Source: Yoonia sp. G8-12
GTDB taxonomy: Bacteria; Pseudomonadota; Alphaproteobacteria; Rhodobacterales; Rhodobacteraceae
Assembly: GCF_038443675.1 (NCBI RefSeq)
Contig: NZ_CP151762.1
Coordinates: 992,001-1,056,000, forward strand
DNA: 64,000 nt
Reading direction: 5' to 3'
The notes under the pieces are model-generated. The model had not been told where the DNA came from, searched no databases, and saw only the letters and a list, made by a program, of their open reading frames with translations. Positions 31,062-40,579 of the stretch are shown here, piece by piece (the first letter of the stretch is position 1; each line of letters begins with the position of its first letter). Made by a program: the position numbers and the translations under genes.

Positions 31062-31659
31062 CGTTTCGCCAAGCGTCCCATTCTTCGGGCGTATCCAGAT
31101 CAAAGCGCGCACGATTATCGGGAAGTCTGACAAGATGGGTTTGGGCTGCGTGTTTTCGCACAAGTGCATCCGCGCCTTTATCCCCTGTCAAATTCGCAAA
31201 ATCGGGCCGCAATGACGCCGCAAAAAGGATGGGATGCCCTGGTTGTCCCTGCGCTGTGGTCCCCCGCCAGATCATCGCATCAGGTGCCGTATCCCGCGCT
31301 TGCAAAACGGCACGAAGATCCGCCGTTTCAAGTGCGACCAGATCCGCGAGCATCACCAGAAAGGCCGGTGCATCCGGTAACTGCGCCACACCGCCGCGCA
31401 AACTGGCAGACAGCCCCTCATCTGCGTCTGTGATCATCAGCGGTGTCGCTTTGTTTTGCGCGATGATGGCCAATCTGGCGGTCGCATCGGGGGGCACGGC
31501 GACAAACACCGGCTGTCCTGTTGCCTGCGCCATCGCAATCTGGCGCTGTAGCAAAGGCACGCCGCCCATGTCCTCTAATAGTTTGTCGCGCCCACGCATC
31601 CGTGCGGATCGTCCGGCCGCAAGGATCAGGATCGGGACGGATTGTGCGGTCGTGGTCAT
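31051..31659 (-). CDS. MobA/MocA-like nucleotidyltransferase
   Basis: A 202-residue GT-A fold transferase. The nucleotide loop LILAAGRSARMRGRDKLLE is at residues 9-27 and the metal region MLADLVAL near residue 100; GQPGHPILFAASLRPDF follows. Relatives load CTP or GTP onto molybdopterin. In canonical proteins the metal motif reads GDMP; here it reads LADLV, so substrate use may differ. ATG 31659 (MTTTAQSVPI) is chosen. It is divergent from the large oxidoreductase. Confidence 0.8.
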   Translation of the reverse strand: MTTTAQSVPILILAAGRSARMRGRDKLLEDMGGVPLLQRQIAMAQATGQPVFVAVPPDATARLAIIAQNKATPLMITDADEGLSASLRGGVAQLPDAPAFLVMLADLVALETADLRAVLQARDTAPDAMIWRGTTAQGQPGHPILFAASLRPDFANLTGDKGADALVRKHAAQTHLVRLPDNRARFDLDTPEEWDAWRNASL

Positions 31660-31784
31660 GTTGGGCGCTCCTGTCGAAAAAACCACGCAGGGTTCGGAAA
31701 ACGACATGGGGTGTCGGTGTGTGGCTATCGCATATCCGCACCATTGCAGACGGTGAGTGTGTCATCAAACGAAAGGTTCCGCCG

Positions 31785-34196
31785 ATGCGCACCCATGCCC
31801 AAGCCGTTGTGATCGGAGGTGGCGTGATCGGCTGTTCCATCCTGTACCATTTGGCAAAACTGGGGTGGAGCGATGTTGTTCTGCTGGAACGTGATGAGCT
31901 GACATCAGGGTCCACATGGCATGCGGCGGCCAATATCCACGGACTGCACGACAGCACCAATATCAGCCGCATCCAGCATTACACCATGAACCTTTATAAT
32001 GCGCTGGAAGAAGAAACCGGCCAGTCCTGCGGCGTGTTCCAGCCCGGCTCGCTCTATCTGGCGCAAACCAAGGACCGCGAACATCAGCTGCGCCTGCAGG
32101 CTGCAAAGGCCAGGTTTTACGGCATGAATTTCCACGAGGTCGACCGCGCCGAGGCCGAGCGCCTGCATCCGCTGGTCGATTTTGATGGGATAAGGTGTAT
32201 CATGTACGAACCTGACGGCGGCAACGTCGATCCATCAGGTGTCACGAATGCCTACGCGATCGGCGCGCGTCAAAAAGGGGCTGAAATCCATCGGTTCACG
32301 CCTGTGACCGCGACAATCCCGCAACCTGACGGCACATGGATCGTCGAAACACCCAAAGGGAATATACGCACCGAATGGGTGATCAATCCTGCCGGTCTTT
32401 GGGGGCGCGAGGTGGCGAAACTTGCGGGCATCACCTTGCCGCTTTTGCCGACCGAACATCAGTATTTTGTGACTGAAACGATCCCGCAAATTGCCGCGCT
32501 GGACCGGCGTTTGCCGTCGGTGGCGGACCGTGACGGCGAATATTATCTGCGTCAGGAAGGGCAGGGCCTTTTGGTGGGGGCCTATGAAAAAGATGTCCGC
32601 TTCTGGGCCGAAGACGGCACCCCGCAGGGGTTCGGACATGAGCTTTTTGCCGATGATCTGGAACGCATCGAGGACAATATGCTGCGCGCCATCGCCCGTG
32701 TGCCAGCCGTGGGCGAAGCGGGGATCAAGCGGGTGATCAACGGCCCGATGATCTGGTCGCCAGACAGCAACGTCCTTTATGGCCCGCACCCCGATTTGCG
32801 CAATTATTTCTGCTGCAACGGCATCATTCCGGGGTTTAGCCAGTCGGGCGGCATGGGCCTGATGGCCGCGCAATGGATCATCAACGGCGAGAGCGAGTAT
32901 GACATGTTCGCGTGGGATGTGGCGCGTTTCGGGCCGTGGGCGGACGCGAAATTCACCAAGGCGCGGGTGGGTGATCAATACGCAAAACGCTTTGCGATCC
33001 ATTTTCCCAACGAAGAACGCGCCGCAGGCAGGCCGGTACGCACGCGGCCCGTTTACGAGATGCAAAAGTCCATGGGTGCTGTCTTTGGCCTGAACTACGG
33101 CTGGGAACATCCGCTTTGGTTTGCCGATACGCGGGGGGTAGAGGAGACCACCGGGTTCACGCGCCAGAACTGGTTTGAACCGGTCGGGCGCGAGGCGCGG
33201 ATGCTGCGTGACAGGGCGGGGATCATCGATATTTCGAATTTTGCGAAATATATGGTCAAAGGCGCGGGTGCTGCGGATTGGCTCAACGCTGTTTTTGCCA
33301 ACACGATGCCCAAAACGGTCGGACGGTCGTGCCTGACGCCGCTGATTGGCGTGAATGGCGGCATTGCGGGGGATTTCACCGTCACACGTTTGGCGGAAGA
33401 CGCCTTTATGGTCATCGGCGGCGGCGCGGCAGAGCGTTATCACCAGCGGTTCTGGAAAGAGGCGCCGCTGCCCGAAGGGACAACATTCGAGAGCGTCACC
33501 GACGCGATGTGCGGTTTCAACGTGGCGGGCCCGCAATCGCGGGCGTTGCTGGCAAAGCTGACGGATGCGGACCTTAGCACCGAGGCGTTTCCTTTCATGC
33601 GCTCGGAGCAGATCACGGTGGCTGGCGTCGATGTGGTGGCCCTGCGCGTATCGTTTACCGGTGATCTGGGCTGGGAATTGCATTGCGCGCAAGCGGATCA
33701 ACAACAGCTCTATGCGGCGCTTTTAGAGGCAGGGCGCGCCATCGGCGCAGGCCCTGTGGGATCACGCGCGCTGATGTCACTGCGGATTGAAAAAGGCTAT
33801 GGCAGTTGGGGCCGCGAATATTCGCCCGAATACTGGCCGCAAGAGGTGGGATTGGATCGCCTGATCAAGCTGGAAAAGGAATTTCTGAACAAAAGCGGCT
33901 ATTTGCGGATCAAAGATAACGCGCCGCGTGAGCTTTTGTCGATCATCGAAGTGTTGGACGTCACCGATGCCGATGCCACAGGCGGTGAGCCGATCTTTTT
34001 GCCAGATGGCACACCAGTGGGCCGCGTTACGTCCGGGACATACGGCTATAGTGTCGGGAAATCCCTCGCTTTGGGATACCTCAAAAACGCACCCGCAGGC
34101 ACGCCAGTTGATGTCATGATCCTTGGCAAACCGCACCGCAGTGTGGTTCTGGCGGAGCCACCGTTTGACCCCGCCGGAAAGAGGTTGCGCGCCTAA
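31785..34196 (+). CDS. FAD-dependent dimethylglycine/sarcosine dehydrogenase-like protein with GcvT domain
   Basis: An 803-residue fusion enzyme. Residues 1-370 are a DAO-type FAD oxidoreductase (AVVIGGGVIGCSILYHLAKLG; GSTWHAAANIHGL with the histidine that carries FAD in relatives). From about residue 430 a GcvT-like folate-binding domain follows (GIIDISNFAKYMVKG, GVNGGIAGDFTVTRL, FTGDLGWELHC) and a C-terminal barrel (GRVTSGTYGYSVGKSLALGYL). Such enzymes demethylate N-methylated glycines and pass the one-carbon unit to tetrahydrofolate, a common trait of roseobacters living on betaines. The exact substrate cannot be told. ATG 31785 is the family start within a longer open frame. Confidence 0.9.
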   Translation: MRTHAQAVVIGGGVIGCSILYHLAKLGWSDVVLLERDELTSGSTWHAAANIHGLHDSTNISRIQHYTMNLYNALEEETGQSCGVFQPGSLYLAQTKDREHQLRLQAAKARFYGMNFHEVDRAEAERLHPLVDFDGIRCIMYEPDGGNVDPSGVTNAYAIGARQKGAEIHRFTPVTATIPQPDGTWIVETPKGNIRTEWVINPAGLWGREVAKLAGITLPLLPTEHQYFVTETIPQIAALDRRLPSVADRDGEYYLRQEGQGLLVGAYEKDVRFWAEDGTPQGFGHELFADDLERIEDNMLRAIARVPAVGEAGIKRVINGPMIWSPDSNVLYGPHPDLRNYFCCNGIIPGFSQSGGMGLMAAQWIINGESEYDMFAWDVARFGPWADAKFTKARVGDQYAKRFAIHFPNEERAAGRPVRTRPVYEMQKSMGAVFGLNYGWEHPLWFADTRGVEETTGFTRQNWFEPVGREARMLRDRAGIIDISNFAKYMVKGAGAADWLNAVFANTMPKTVGRSCLTPLIGVNGGIAGDFTVTRLAEDAFMVIGGGAAERYHQRFWKEAPLPEGTTFESVTDAMCGFNVAGPQSRALLAKLTDADLSTEAFPFMRSEQITVAGVDVVALRVSFTGDLGWELHCAQADQQQLYAALLEAGRAIGAGPVGSRALMSLRIEKGYGSWGREYSPEYWPQEVGLDRLIKLEKEFLNKSGYLRIKDNAPRELLSIIEVLDVTDADATGGEPIFLPDGTPVGRVTSGTYGYSVGKSLALGYLKNAPAGTPVDVMILGKPHRSVVLAEPPFDPAGKRLRA

Positions 34197-34750
34197 GGAA
34201 TGATGCGCGTGTATTTGGTGCCTTCCAGAGTTGCGCCAAGGCGCAAACCGGTCTGCGCAAACACCACGGCAATCACAGGGGCCAGTGATGTCGTTGTCTC
34301 GGCGCGGATCATTTCGCTTTGGTCACGGAACGCGTATTCCATGTCCGCACCAGCGGCCCAACCTGGCCCTTGGCGGAATTCCATCAGCGACTCTGGTGTC
34401 ATGAAAAACAACACGTGGCTGAACTGCTGCGCGCCGATCTGAAGGCCCGCGCTGCCGGATGTGGCTGAATAGTAATCCACTGTAGACCCGCCGACGCGCA
34501 AAGCACCACGTCCGAACGAACCACCCAGACCCAAGCCTACTTCGGTCACCAATGGCATGACCAGCATGCCAGAGGCTTGCGATGCAAGATCACGGGTGCC
34601 GGGGTATTGTTGGAACATGCCGTTCAGTGTGCTGTCGACGCGTGCGTCAATTGTGGGCCCTCCGGGGCTGCCGATGCCGTTGCTGCATGCTGCCAGAGTT
34701 GATGCTGCCAGAGTACCCAGCGCAAAGCTGCGCCTTGTCAATTTGCTCAT
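34193..34750 (-). CDS. YSC84-domain lipoprotein
   Basis: A 185-residue exported protein. MSKLTRRSFALGTLAASTLAAC combines a twin-arginine start with a lipobox (LAAC, Cys22). The mature part carries the YSC84/DUF500 lipid-binding fold: GMLVMPLVTEVGLGLGGSFGRGAL, DYYSATSGSAGLQIGAQQFSHV is split over the middle, and QTGLRLGATLEGTKYTRI closes. It converges with the large oxidoreductase gene with a four-base overlap. Confidence 0.85.
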   Translation of the reverse strand: MSKLTRRSFALGTLAASTLAACSNGIGSPGGPTIDARVDSTLNGMFQQYPGTRDLASQASGMLVMPLVTEVGLGLGGSFGRGALRVGGSTVDYYSATSGSAGLQIGAQQFSHVLFFMTPESLMEFRQGPGWAAGADMEYAFRDQSEMIRAETTTSLAPVIAVVFAQTGLRLGATLEGTKYTRIIP

Positions 34751-34930
34751 GATATATCCGCCTATAGCCTGTCATGGAGACGTTTTTCGTCTTCTATAGG
34801 GGCAGTATAGGCCAGAGCGCAGGGTGTGTCACCCACGAAGGTCATGTCAGCGGTGATGCCCGCGCACATTGCCTCTGTCTTTGCGCGTGCTAGCTTTGAT
34901 CTTACGAGATTGAAACCTAGGGAGGCGAGA

Positions 34931-35359
34931 ATGAAGAATACTTTGATTGCAACTGCGCTGGTTTGTTTGGCTGCCAACGCGGCATTTGCTGACGGACATC
35001 GCAGTGCGGCACCGGAAGGTGCGCAGGCCTATATCGTATCACCCGCTGACGGTGCGGTCGTCACAAACCCGGTCACCATTGTCTTCGGGCTTGAGGGAAT
35101 GGGTGTCGCGCCTGCGAACGTCGAGGTGGACAACACAGGCCATCATCACCTGTTGATCAACACCGATCCCGCCACGCTTGATATGGACTCGGGATTGCCA
35201 GCCACCGATCAGATCGTGCATTTCGGTGGCGGTCAGACACAGGTGACCAAAGAGTTGCCCGCAGGCACGCACAACCTGCAACTCTTGCTTGGGAACTGGT
35301 CCCATGTGCCCCATGACCCACCTGTCATGAGCGAAGTAATCACGATCACCGTAGAGTAG
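34931..35359 (+). CDS. Exported DUF4399 protein
   Basis: A 142-residue periplasmic protein with signal peptide MKNTLIATALVCLAANAAFA and a DUF4399 domain: YIVSPADGAVVTNPVTIVFGLEGMGV, TGHHHLLINTD and LPAGTHNLQLLLGNWSHVPH. The histidine-rich THHHL-like patch may bind a metal; function is unknown. ATG 34931 follows a GGAGGCGAG ribosome site, so the longer frame from 34826 is not used. The gene is divergent from the YSC84 lipoprotein. Confidence 0.85.
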   Translation: MKNTLIATALVCLAANAAFADGHRSAAPEGAQAYIVSPADGAVVTNPVTIVFGLEGMGVAPANVEVDNTGHHHLLINTDPATLDMDSGLPATDQIVHFGGGQTQVTKELPAGTHNLQLLLGNWSHVPHDPPVMSEVITITVE

Positions 35360-35392
35360 GACCGCCTTGCAAAGGTTGGGCTGGTGCAGGCT

Positions 35393-36391
35393 TTATCCCT
35401 GCATCAGCTTGGCCGCGGCGGGCGCGAAATACGTCAAGACCCCGTCGCATCCCGCACGTTTGAATGCCAGCAGGCTTTCCATCATCACCTTTTCGCCGTC
35501 CAGCCACCCGTTCTGGGCTGCGGCCTGTAACATCGCGTATTCGCCGCTGACCTGATAGGCGTAGGTCGGCACGCCGAACGTGTCTTTCACACGGCGGCAG
35601 ATATCCAAATACGGCATCCCCGGTTTGACCATCACCATGTCTGCACCCTCGGACAGATCACGCGCGACCAGACGCAAGGCCTCATCACTATTGCCGGGGT
35701 CCATCTGATAGGTCTTTTTGTCACCGGTCAGCGCAGAGGATGCACCAACCGCATCACGAAACGGACCATAAAACGCCGAGGCGTATTTGGCGGTGTAGCT
35801 AAGGATCGTGACGTTCTGGTGGCCGTCGGATTCGAGCGCTGCGCGCATCGCCCCGATCCGCCCGTCCATCATATCCGACGGCCCAAGGATATCCGCCCCG
35901 GCCTCGGCCTGTGCCAGTGCCATTTTGACCAAGGCATCAACCGTGCGGTCATTCACGATTTCACCGTTTTCGACGAAACCGTCGTGGCCGTTGATATTAT
36001 AGGGATCCAGCGCGATATCAGTCATCACCGCGATATCGGGGGCTGCATCCTTGATCGCGCGAATGGCCTGATTGGTCAGGTTATCGGGGTCCCAAGCCAT
36101 CGCGCAGTCCTCGGTCCGGGCTTCCATGCCTGTGTAGGGAAAAATGCAAATTGCAGGGATCCCAAGGTCTTGCGCCTCTTTGGCGGCCTGCGCCACGCGG
36201 TTCACCGTGCGCCGCACCACACCTGGCATCGAGGCGACGGGCGTTTCATCATCCTTGCCGTCCATCACAAACACCGGCCAGATCAGATCATCCACCGTCA
36301 GGGTGTTCTGACGGGACAGGGCGCGCAGGGCAGGGCTTTGGCGCATCCGGCGCAGACGTGTGGCGGGGAAAGGTGCAAGGGTCGGTTTCAT
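35393..36391 (-). CDS. hemB: Delta-aminolevulinic acid dehydratase (porphobilinogen synthase)
   Basis: A 332-residue heme-pathway enzyme condensing two aminolevulinates. The Schiff-base lysines are in LSYTAKYASAFYGPF and MVMVKPGMPYLD. The metal-site segment reads DIALDPYNINGHDG with aspartates instead of the zinc cysteines, so this is the magnesium/potassium-dependent type usual in alphaproteobacteria. ATG 36391 (MKPTLAPFPATRLRRMRQS) is the family start; the open frame to 36526 overlaps the divergent gene. Confidence 0.96.
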   Translation of the reverse strand: MKPTLAPFPATRLRRMRQSPALRALSRQNTLTVDDLIWPVFVMDGKDDETPVASMPGVVRRTVNRVAQAAKEAQDLGIPAICIFPYTGMEARTEDCAMAWDPDNLTNQAIRAIKDAAPDIAVMTDIALDPYNINGHDGFVENGEIVNDRTVDALVKMALAQAEAGADILGPSDMMDGRIGAMRAALESDGHQNVTILSYTAKYASAFYGPFRDAVGASSALTGDKKTYQMDPGNSDEALRLVARDLSEGADMVMVKPGMPYLDICRRVKDTFGVPTYAYQVSGEYAMLQAAAQNGWLDGEKVMMESLLAFKRAGCDGVLTYFAPAAAKLMQG

Positions 36392-36516
36392 GGTCTGTGG
36401 CCTCAAATGACTTGGATTTCTTGGTGCCACGGATTTTGTGCCATCACAAGGCTGGGCAAGCGGGGCGTCGGGCGCTAGGTTCCGCGAAACGAACGAACCA
36501 CAAATGGATAAGACGC

Positions 36517-37041
36517 TTGAATTCAACGATCGCGCTACTCCGGTTACTCGACGTTCAGACCTTTGCGAGTGTCTGGTACTGGCTGGCCGTGATTGTCACT
36601 TGGGCGGTGGCCAGCAACTGGTTGCTTGGCGTGCCTTTTGACATGCTCTACCGCGCGCGCAAACTGGACGCACCCGAGTTGGCCGATCTTGAAAAACTGG
36701 TTGATGTGAACGTCCGGCGGATCGTCGAGATTGATACCTTTCTGGGGGTGATCATTGCCGCGATGATCGCGTTCTGCCTGACCATGCTGGTGCTCTTGGG
36801 CGTTTTTTATCATGTTGAGATGGCACAAGGACTTTTGGCGCTGGCCGCACCGCTGACACTGATCTTGGTGATGAACATGCGGCTGGCCTATCAACTGCAT
36901 GCAAACCCGCTGCATGGGCGGGAATTGGTGCAAAGATTGTTTCGTGTCCGGCTCTGGACACAGGTGGTCAGTATGATCGCGCTGTTCTTTACGTCGATGT
37001 ACGGCATGTATGCGGTGATTTCATCGCAGCATTTCTTCTAA
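36517..37041 (+). CDS. Four-span membrane protein (often labelled 'component of SufBCD complex')
   Basis: A 174-residue membrane protein with hydrophobic spans near residues 15-35, 65-90, 92-115 and 145-165. The sequence LLDVQTFASVWYWLAVIVTWA and the C-terminal RLWTQVVSMIALFFTSMYGMYA resemble a small Rhodobacteraceae family annotated as a SufBCD component without clear experimental basis. No ATG opens this frame; a TTG at 36517 gives MNSTIALLRLLDVQ, which fits family N-termini. The ATG at 36505 is in another frame. The start is therefore uncertain. Confidence 0.68.
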   Translation: MNSTIALLRLLDVQTFASVWYWLAVIVTWAVASNWLLGVPFDMLYRARKLDAPELADLEKLVDVNVRRIVEIDTFLGVIIAAMIAFCLTMLVLLGVFYHVEMAQGLLALAAPLTLILVMNMRLAYQLHANPLHGRELVQRLFRVRLWTQVVSMIALFFTSMYGMYAVISSQHFF

Positions 37042-37079
37042 GCAGTTGACAAGGCGGGCGCGCGGGGTAGGTCAGCGGA

Positions 37080-40000
37080 ATGTCTGATCCAAATCATATT
37101 ACCGTCAGCGGCGCGCCCGAAGGCTACGACGCCCAGCTTGTGCTTGCCGAACTGGGCAAGGGTACCCCCGTTCTGCACGTCGCGCGCGATGACAAACGGC
37201 TTGCGGCGATGCAAGCGGCTTTGGCGTTTTTTGCGCCCGATGTTCCGGTCTTTGTGTTTCCTGCGTGGGATTGCCTGCCATATGACCGCGTGTCGCCCAA
37301 CACAGATATTTCTGCCGCGCGCATGGCCACGCTTGCGGGTCTGGTGCACGCGATGCCGGAACAGTTCATTATCCTGACCACGCTTTCGGCGGTCACCCAA
37401 CGCGTCCCCGCCCGCAGCCTGCTGCGCGAAGCGGCGTTCAAGGCCACCGTCGGCCACCGTATGGACGAAGAGGCGCTGCGCCATTTTTTGGTGCGCATGG
37501 GGTTCACCCAAAGCCCGACAGTGATGGAGCCGGGTGATTACGCCATTCGCGGCGGCATTATTGATATCTATCCGCCGGGCCAATCGGGGCCGGTGCGGCT
37601 TGATCTGTTTGGCGATGTGCTGGACGGCGCGCGGCGCTTTGATCCGGCGACGCAACGCACCACAGAAAAGCTGAATGAGATCGAACTGGCGCCTGTCTCC
37701 GAAGTAATCCTGGACGAGGCCGCGATCACGCGCTTCCGCCAGAATTACCGGCTTGAATTCGGGGCGGCCGGCACCGACGATCCGCTGTACGAGGCCGTGT
37801 CAGCGGGGCGCAAACATGCGGGCGTTGAACATTGGCTGGGGTTTTTTCAGGACGATCTGGAAACGCTTTTTGATTATTTGCCCAAGGCCACGGTGACGCT
37901 GGATGACCAGATGACCCCGATGCGGATTGCGCGGTGGGACAGCATTGCCGACCAATACGGCACGCGGATGCATGCGTTGTCGCAAAAGGGGCGGATGGAT
38001 AGCGTTTATAAACCGGCGCCGCCGCAGTTGCTCTATCTGGATGATGCGGCATGGGAAAAGGCGGTGTCCAACCGCCGCGTGATGCAGTTTTCGCCGCTCA
38101 AACAGGCGACGGGTCTTGGCGTGATTGATGCAGGGGGCGGATCGGGCGCAATTTTCTGCCCGAACGCCAGCAAGAACAAATCAGCCTTTTCAGCACGTTG
38201 GCCGACCATATTAAGGCAAAGCTGAACGACGGCCCTGTGGTGATCGCGTCATATTCCGAAGGCGCACGCGAACGTCTGGAAGGGTTGATCGAGGACGAAG
38301 GGATCGGCGAGACGATCTCGGTTTCCGATTTCACCCGCGTGGGCAAACGCGGTGTGCATCTGGCGGTCTGGCCGCTGGATCACGGGTTTGAAACAGCGGG
38401 CCTGACGGTGATTTCCGAACAAGACGTGCTGGGCGACCGTCTGATCCGGCAAACAAAACGCAAACGGCGCGCCGAGAATTTCTTGTCCGAGGCCAACAGC
38501 CTATCCCCCGGTGATCTGGTGGTGCACGTCGATCACGGTGTCGGGCGCTATGTGGGCATGGAGGTGGTGACGGCGTTAGGGGCCGCGCATGAATGCCTTC
38601 TGTTGGAGTATGCAGAGGAGTCAAAGCTTTATCTGCCGGTCGAGAATATCGAACTGCTGTCCAAATACGGGCATGAAACCGGCCTGTTGGATAAACTGGG
38701 CGGTGGCGCGTGGCAGGCCAAGAAGGCCAAACTCAAGGAACGCATCCGCCAGATAGCCGAACGTCTGATCCGCGTTGCGGCAGAGCGCGAATTGCGCACG
38801 GCCCCCGCGTTGGACCCGCCTGACGGGCTCTGGGATCAGTTTCTGGCGCGGTTCCCTTATGTGGAAACCGACGATCAACTGGCCGCGATTGCCGATGTGC
38901 TTGAGGACCTCGCATCGGGCAAACCGATGGACCGTCTGATCTGCGGTGATGTGGGCTTTGGCAAAACCGAGGTCGCGATCCGCGCGGCGTTTATCGCAGC
39001 GCTCTCGGGCGTACAGGTGGCGATCATTGCACCCACGACGTTGCTGGCGCGTCAGCACTATCAGAATTTTGCCGAACGCTTTCGCGGTTTTCCCGTGAAG
39101 GTACGGCCTTTGTCGCGCTTTGTATCGGCCAAGGACGCCAACCTGACCCGCGAGGGCCTTGCCGATGGCACCGTGGATATCGTGGTGGGCACCCATGCGT
39201 TGCTGGCCAAGGGCGTGAAGTTCAAGAACCTTGCGCTGCTGGTGATTGATGAAGAACAGAAATTCGGCGTGCAGCATAAAGAGCGCCTCAAGCAGTTGCG
39301 CACCGATGTGCATGTGCTGACGCTGACGGCCACACCAATCCCGCGGACCTTGCAGCTTTCGCTATCGGGTGTGCGCGATCTGTCGATCATCGGCACACCG
39401 CCCATCGACCGTCTGGCGATCCGCACTTATGTCAGCGAATTTGATACGATCACCGTGCGCGAGGCGCTGTTGCGCGAACACTATCGCGGCGGGCAGTCTT
39501 TTATCGTCGTGCCGCGCATCACCGACATGGAAGAGATGGAAGAGTTTCTCAAACGCGAGGTGCCGGAAGTTACCTATATTTCCGCCACAGGGCAGATGGC
39601 GGCGGGTGAGCTGGATGACCGTATGAACGCGTTTTATGACGGTAAATATGATGTGTTGCTGGCCACCACGATTGTGGAAAGCGGGCTGGATATTCCCACC
39701 GCCAACACGATGATCGTCTGGCGCGCGGATATGTTCGGGCTGAGCCAGCTTTATCAGATCCGTGGCCGCGTCGGGCGGTCCAAAACCCGCGCCTATGCGT
39801 ATCTGACCACAAAACCACGCCAGAAGCTGACCGATACCGCGCAGAAACGTCTGCGCGTGCTGGGGTCGATTGATACGCTGGGGGCGGGCTTTACGCTGGC
39901 CAGTCAGGATTTGGATATTCGCGGCGCGGGGAACCTTCTGGGGGAAGAACAATCCGGCCAGATGCGCGAAGTGGGCTATGAGCTTTACCAGCAAATGCTG

Positions 40001-40531
40001 GAAGACCAGATTACGGCGATCCGGTCGGGTCAGGCGGAAGGCATTATCGACGACGGGCAGTGGGCGCCGCAGATCAATCTGGGCGTGCCTGTGCTGATCC
40101 CAGAGGACTATGTTCCCGATCTGGATGTGCGCTTGGGCCTTTACCGGCGCTTGTCCGAGCTGACCACCAAGGTGGAGCTGGAAGGGTTTGCTGCCGAGCT
40201 GATTGACCGTTTTGGCAAACTACCGCGTGAGGTGAATACCCTCATGCTGGTCGTGCGGATCAAGGCGATGTGCAAACGTGCGGGGATTGCCAAACTGGAT
40301 GCCGGACCCAAAGGGGCCACGATCCAGTTCCACAACGATAAATTCGCCTCGCCCAGAGGGTTGGTTGATTTCGTGCATGCCCAGAATGGCACCGCGAAAG
40401 TGAAAGACAACAAGATCGTGGTCCGCCGTGATTGGGACAAAGAGCGCGACAAAATCCAAGGCGCGTTCAATATCGCGCGGGATCTGGCGCAGAAACTGAC
40501 CGATGAGAAGAAATCCAAGGCCAGCGCCTAA
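37080..40531 (+). pseudogene. mfd: Transcription-repair coupling factor Mfd, one frameshift as sequenced
   Basis: The first part, from ATG 37080, covers the UvrB-like N-terminal domains (PAWDCLPYDRVSPN, EPGDYAIRGGIIDIYPPG) and loses frame after GVIDAGGGSG. The rest is in another frame up to 40531, with the RNA-polymerase-binding segment SPGDLVVHVDHGVGRYVGM, Walker A CGDVGFGKTEVAIRAAF, VIDEEQKFGVQHKE, TATPIPRTLQLS and the C-terminal D7 domain. One extra G in the G5 run at 38133-38137 gives DAGGRIGRNFLPERQQEQ and an intact protein of about 1150 residues, the usual length. The gene is thus probably functional and the break a sequencing error. Confidence 0.93.
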
Positions 40532-40541
40532 AAGATTTTAT

Positions 40542-40574
40542 GCCTCCGGCGGGGATATTTAGGGGCCAGTAATA
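40542..40574. repeat. 33-bp intergenic repeat, copy 2
   Basis: Same element as at 3845-3877, 31 of 33 positions identical, starting GCCTCCGGCGGGGATATTTA and ending GGGCCAGTAATA. It fills the 48-base gap between the convergent ends of mfd and the MFS gene. Confidence 0.8.
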
Positions 40575-40579
40575 GACGC

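Noticed and set aside
7438..38225. Programmed frameshifting as the cause of the four broken frames
   Set aside because: The sites share only a G/C run, no slippery heptamer plus stimulatory structure was seen, and the same single-base fix applies to unrelated genes, so a sequence error is simpler.
38198..40531. The second half of mfd as a separate RecG-like helicase
   Set aside because: Its first residues continue the Mfd domain order once one G is added at 38133-38137, and its length with the first part equals a normal Mfd.
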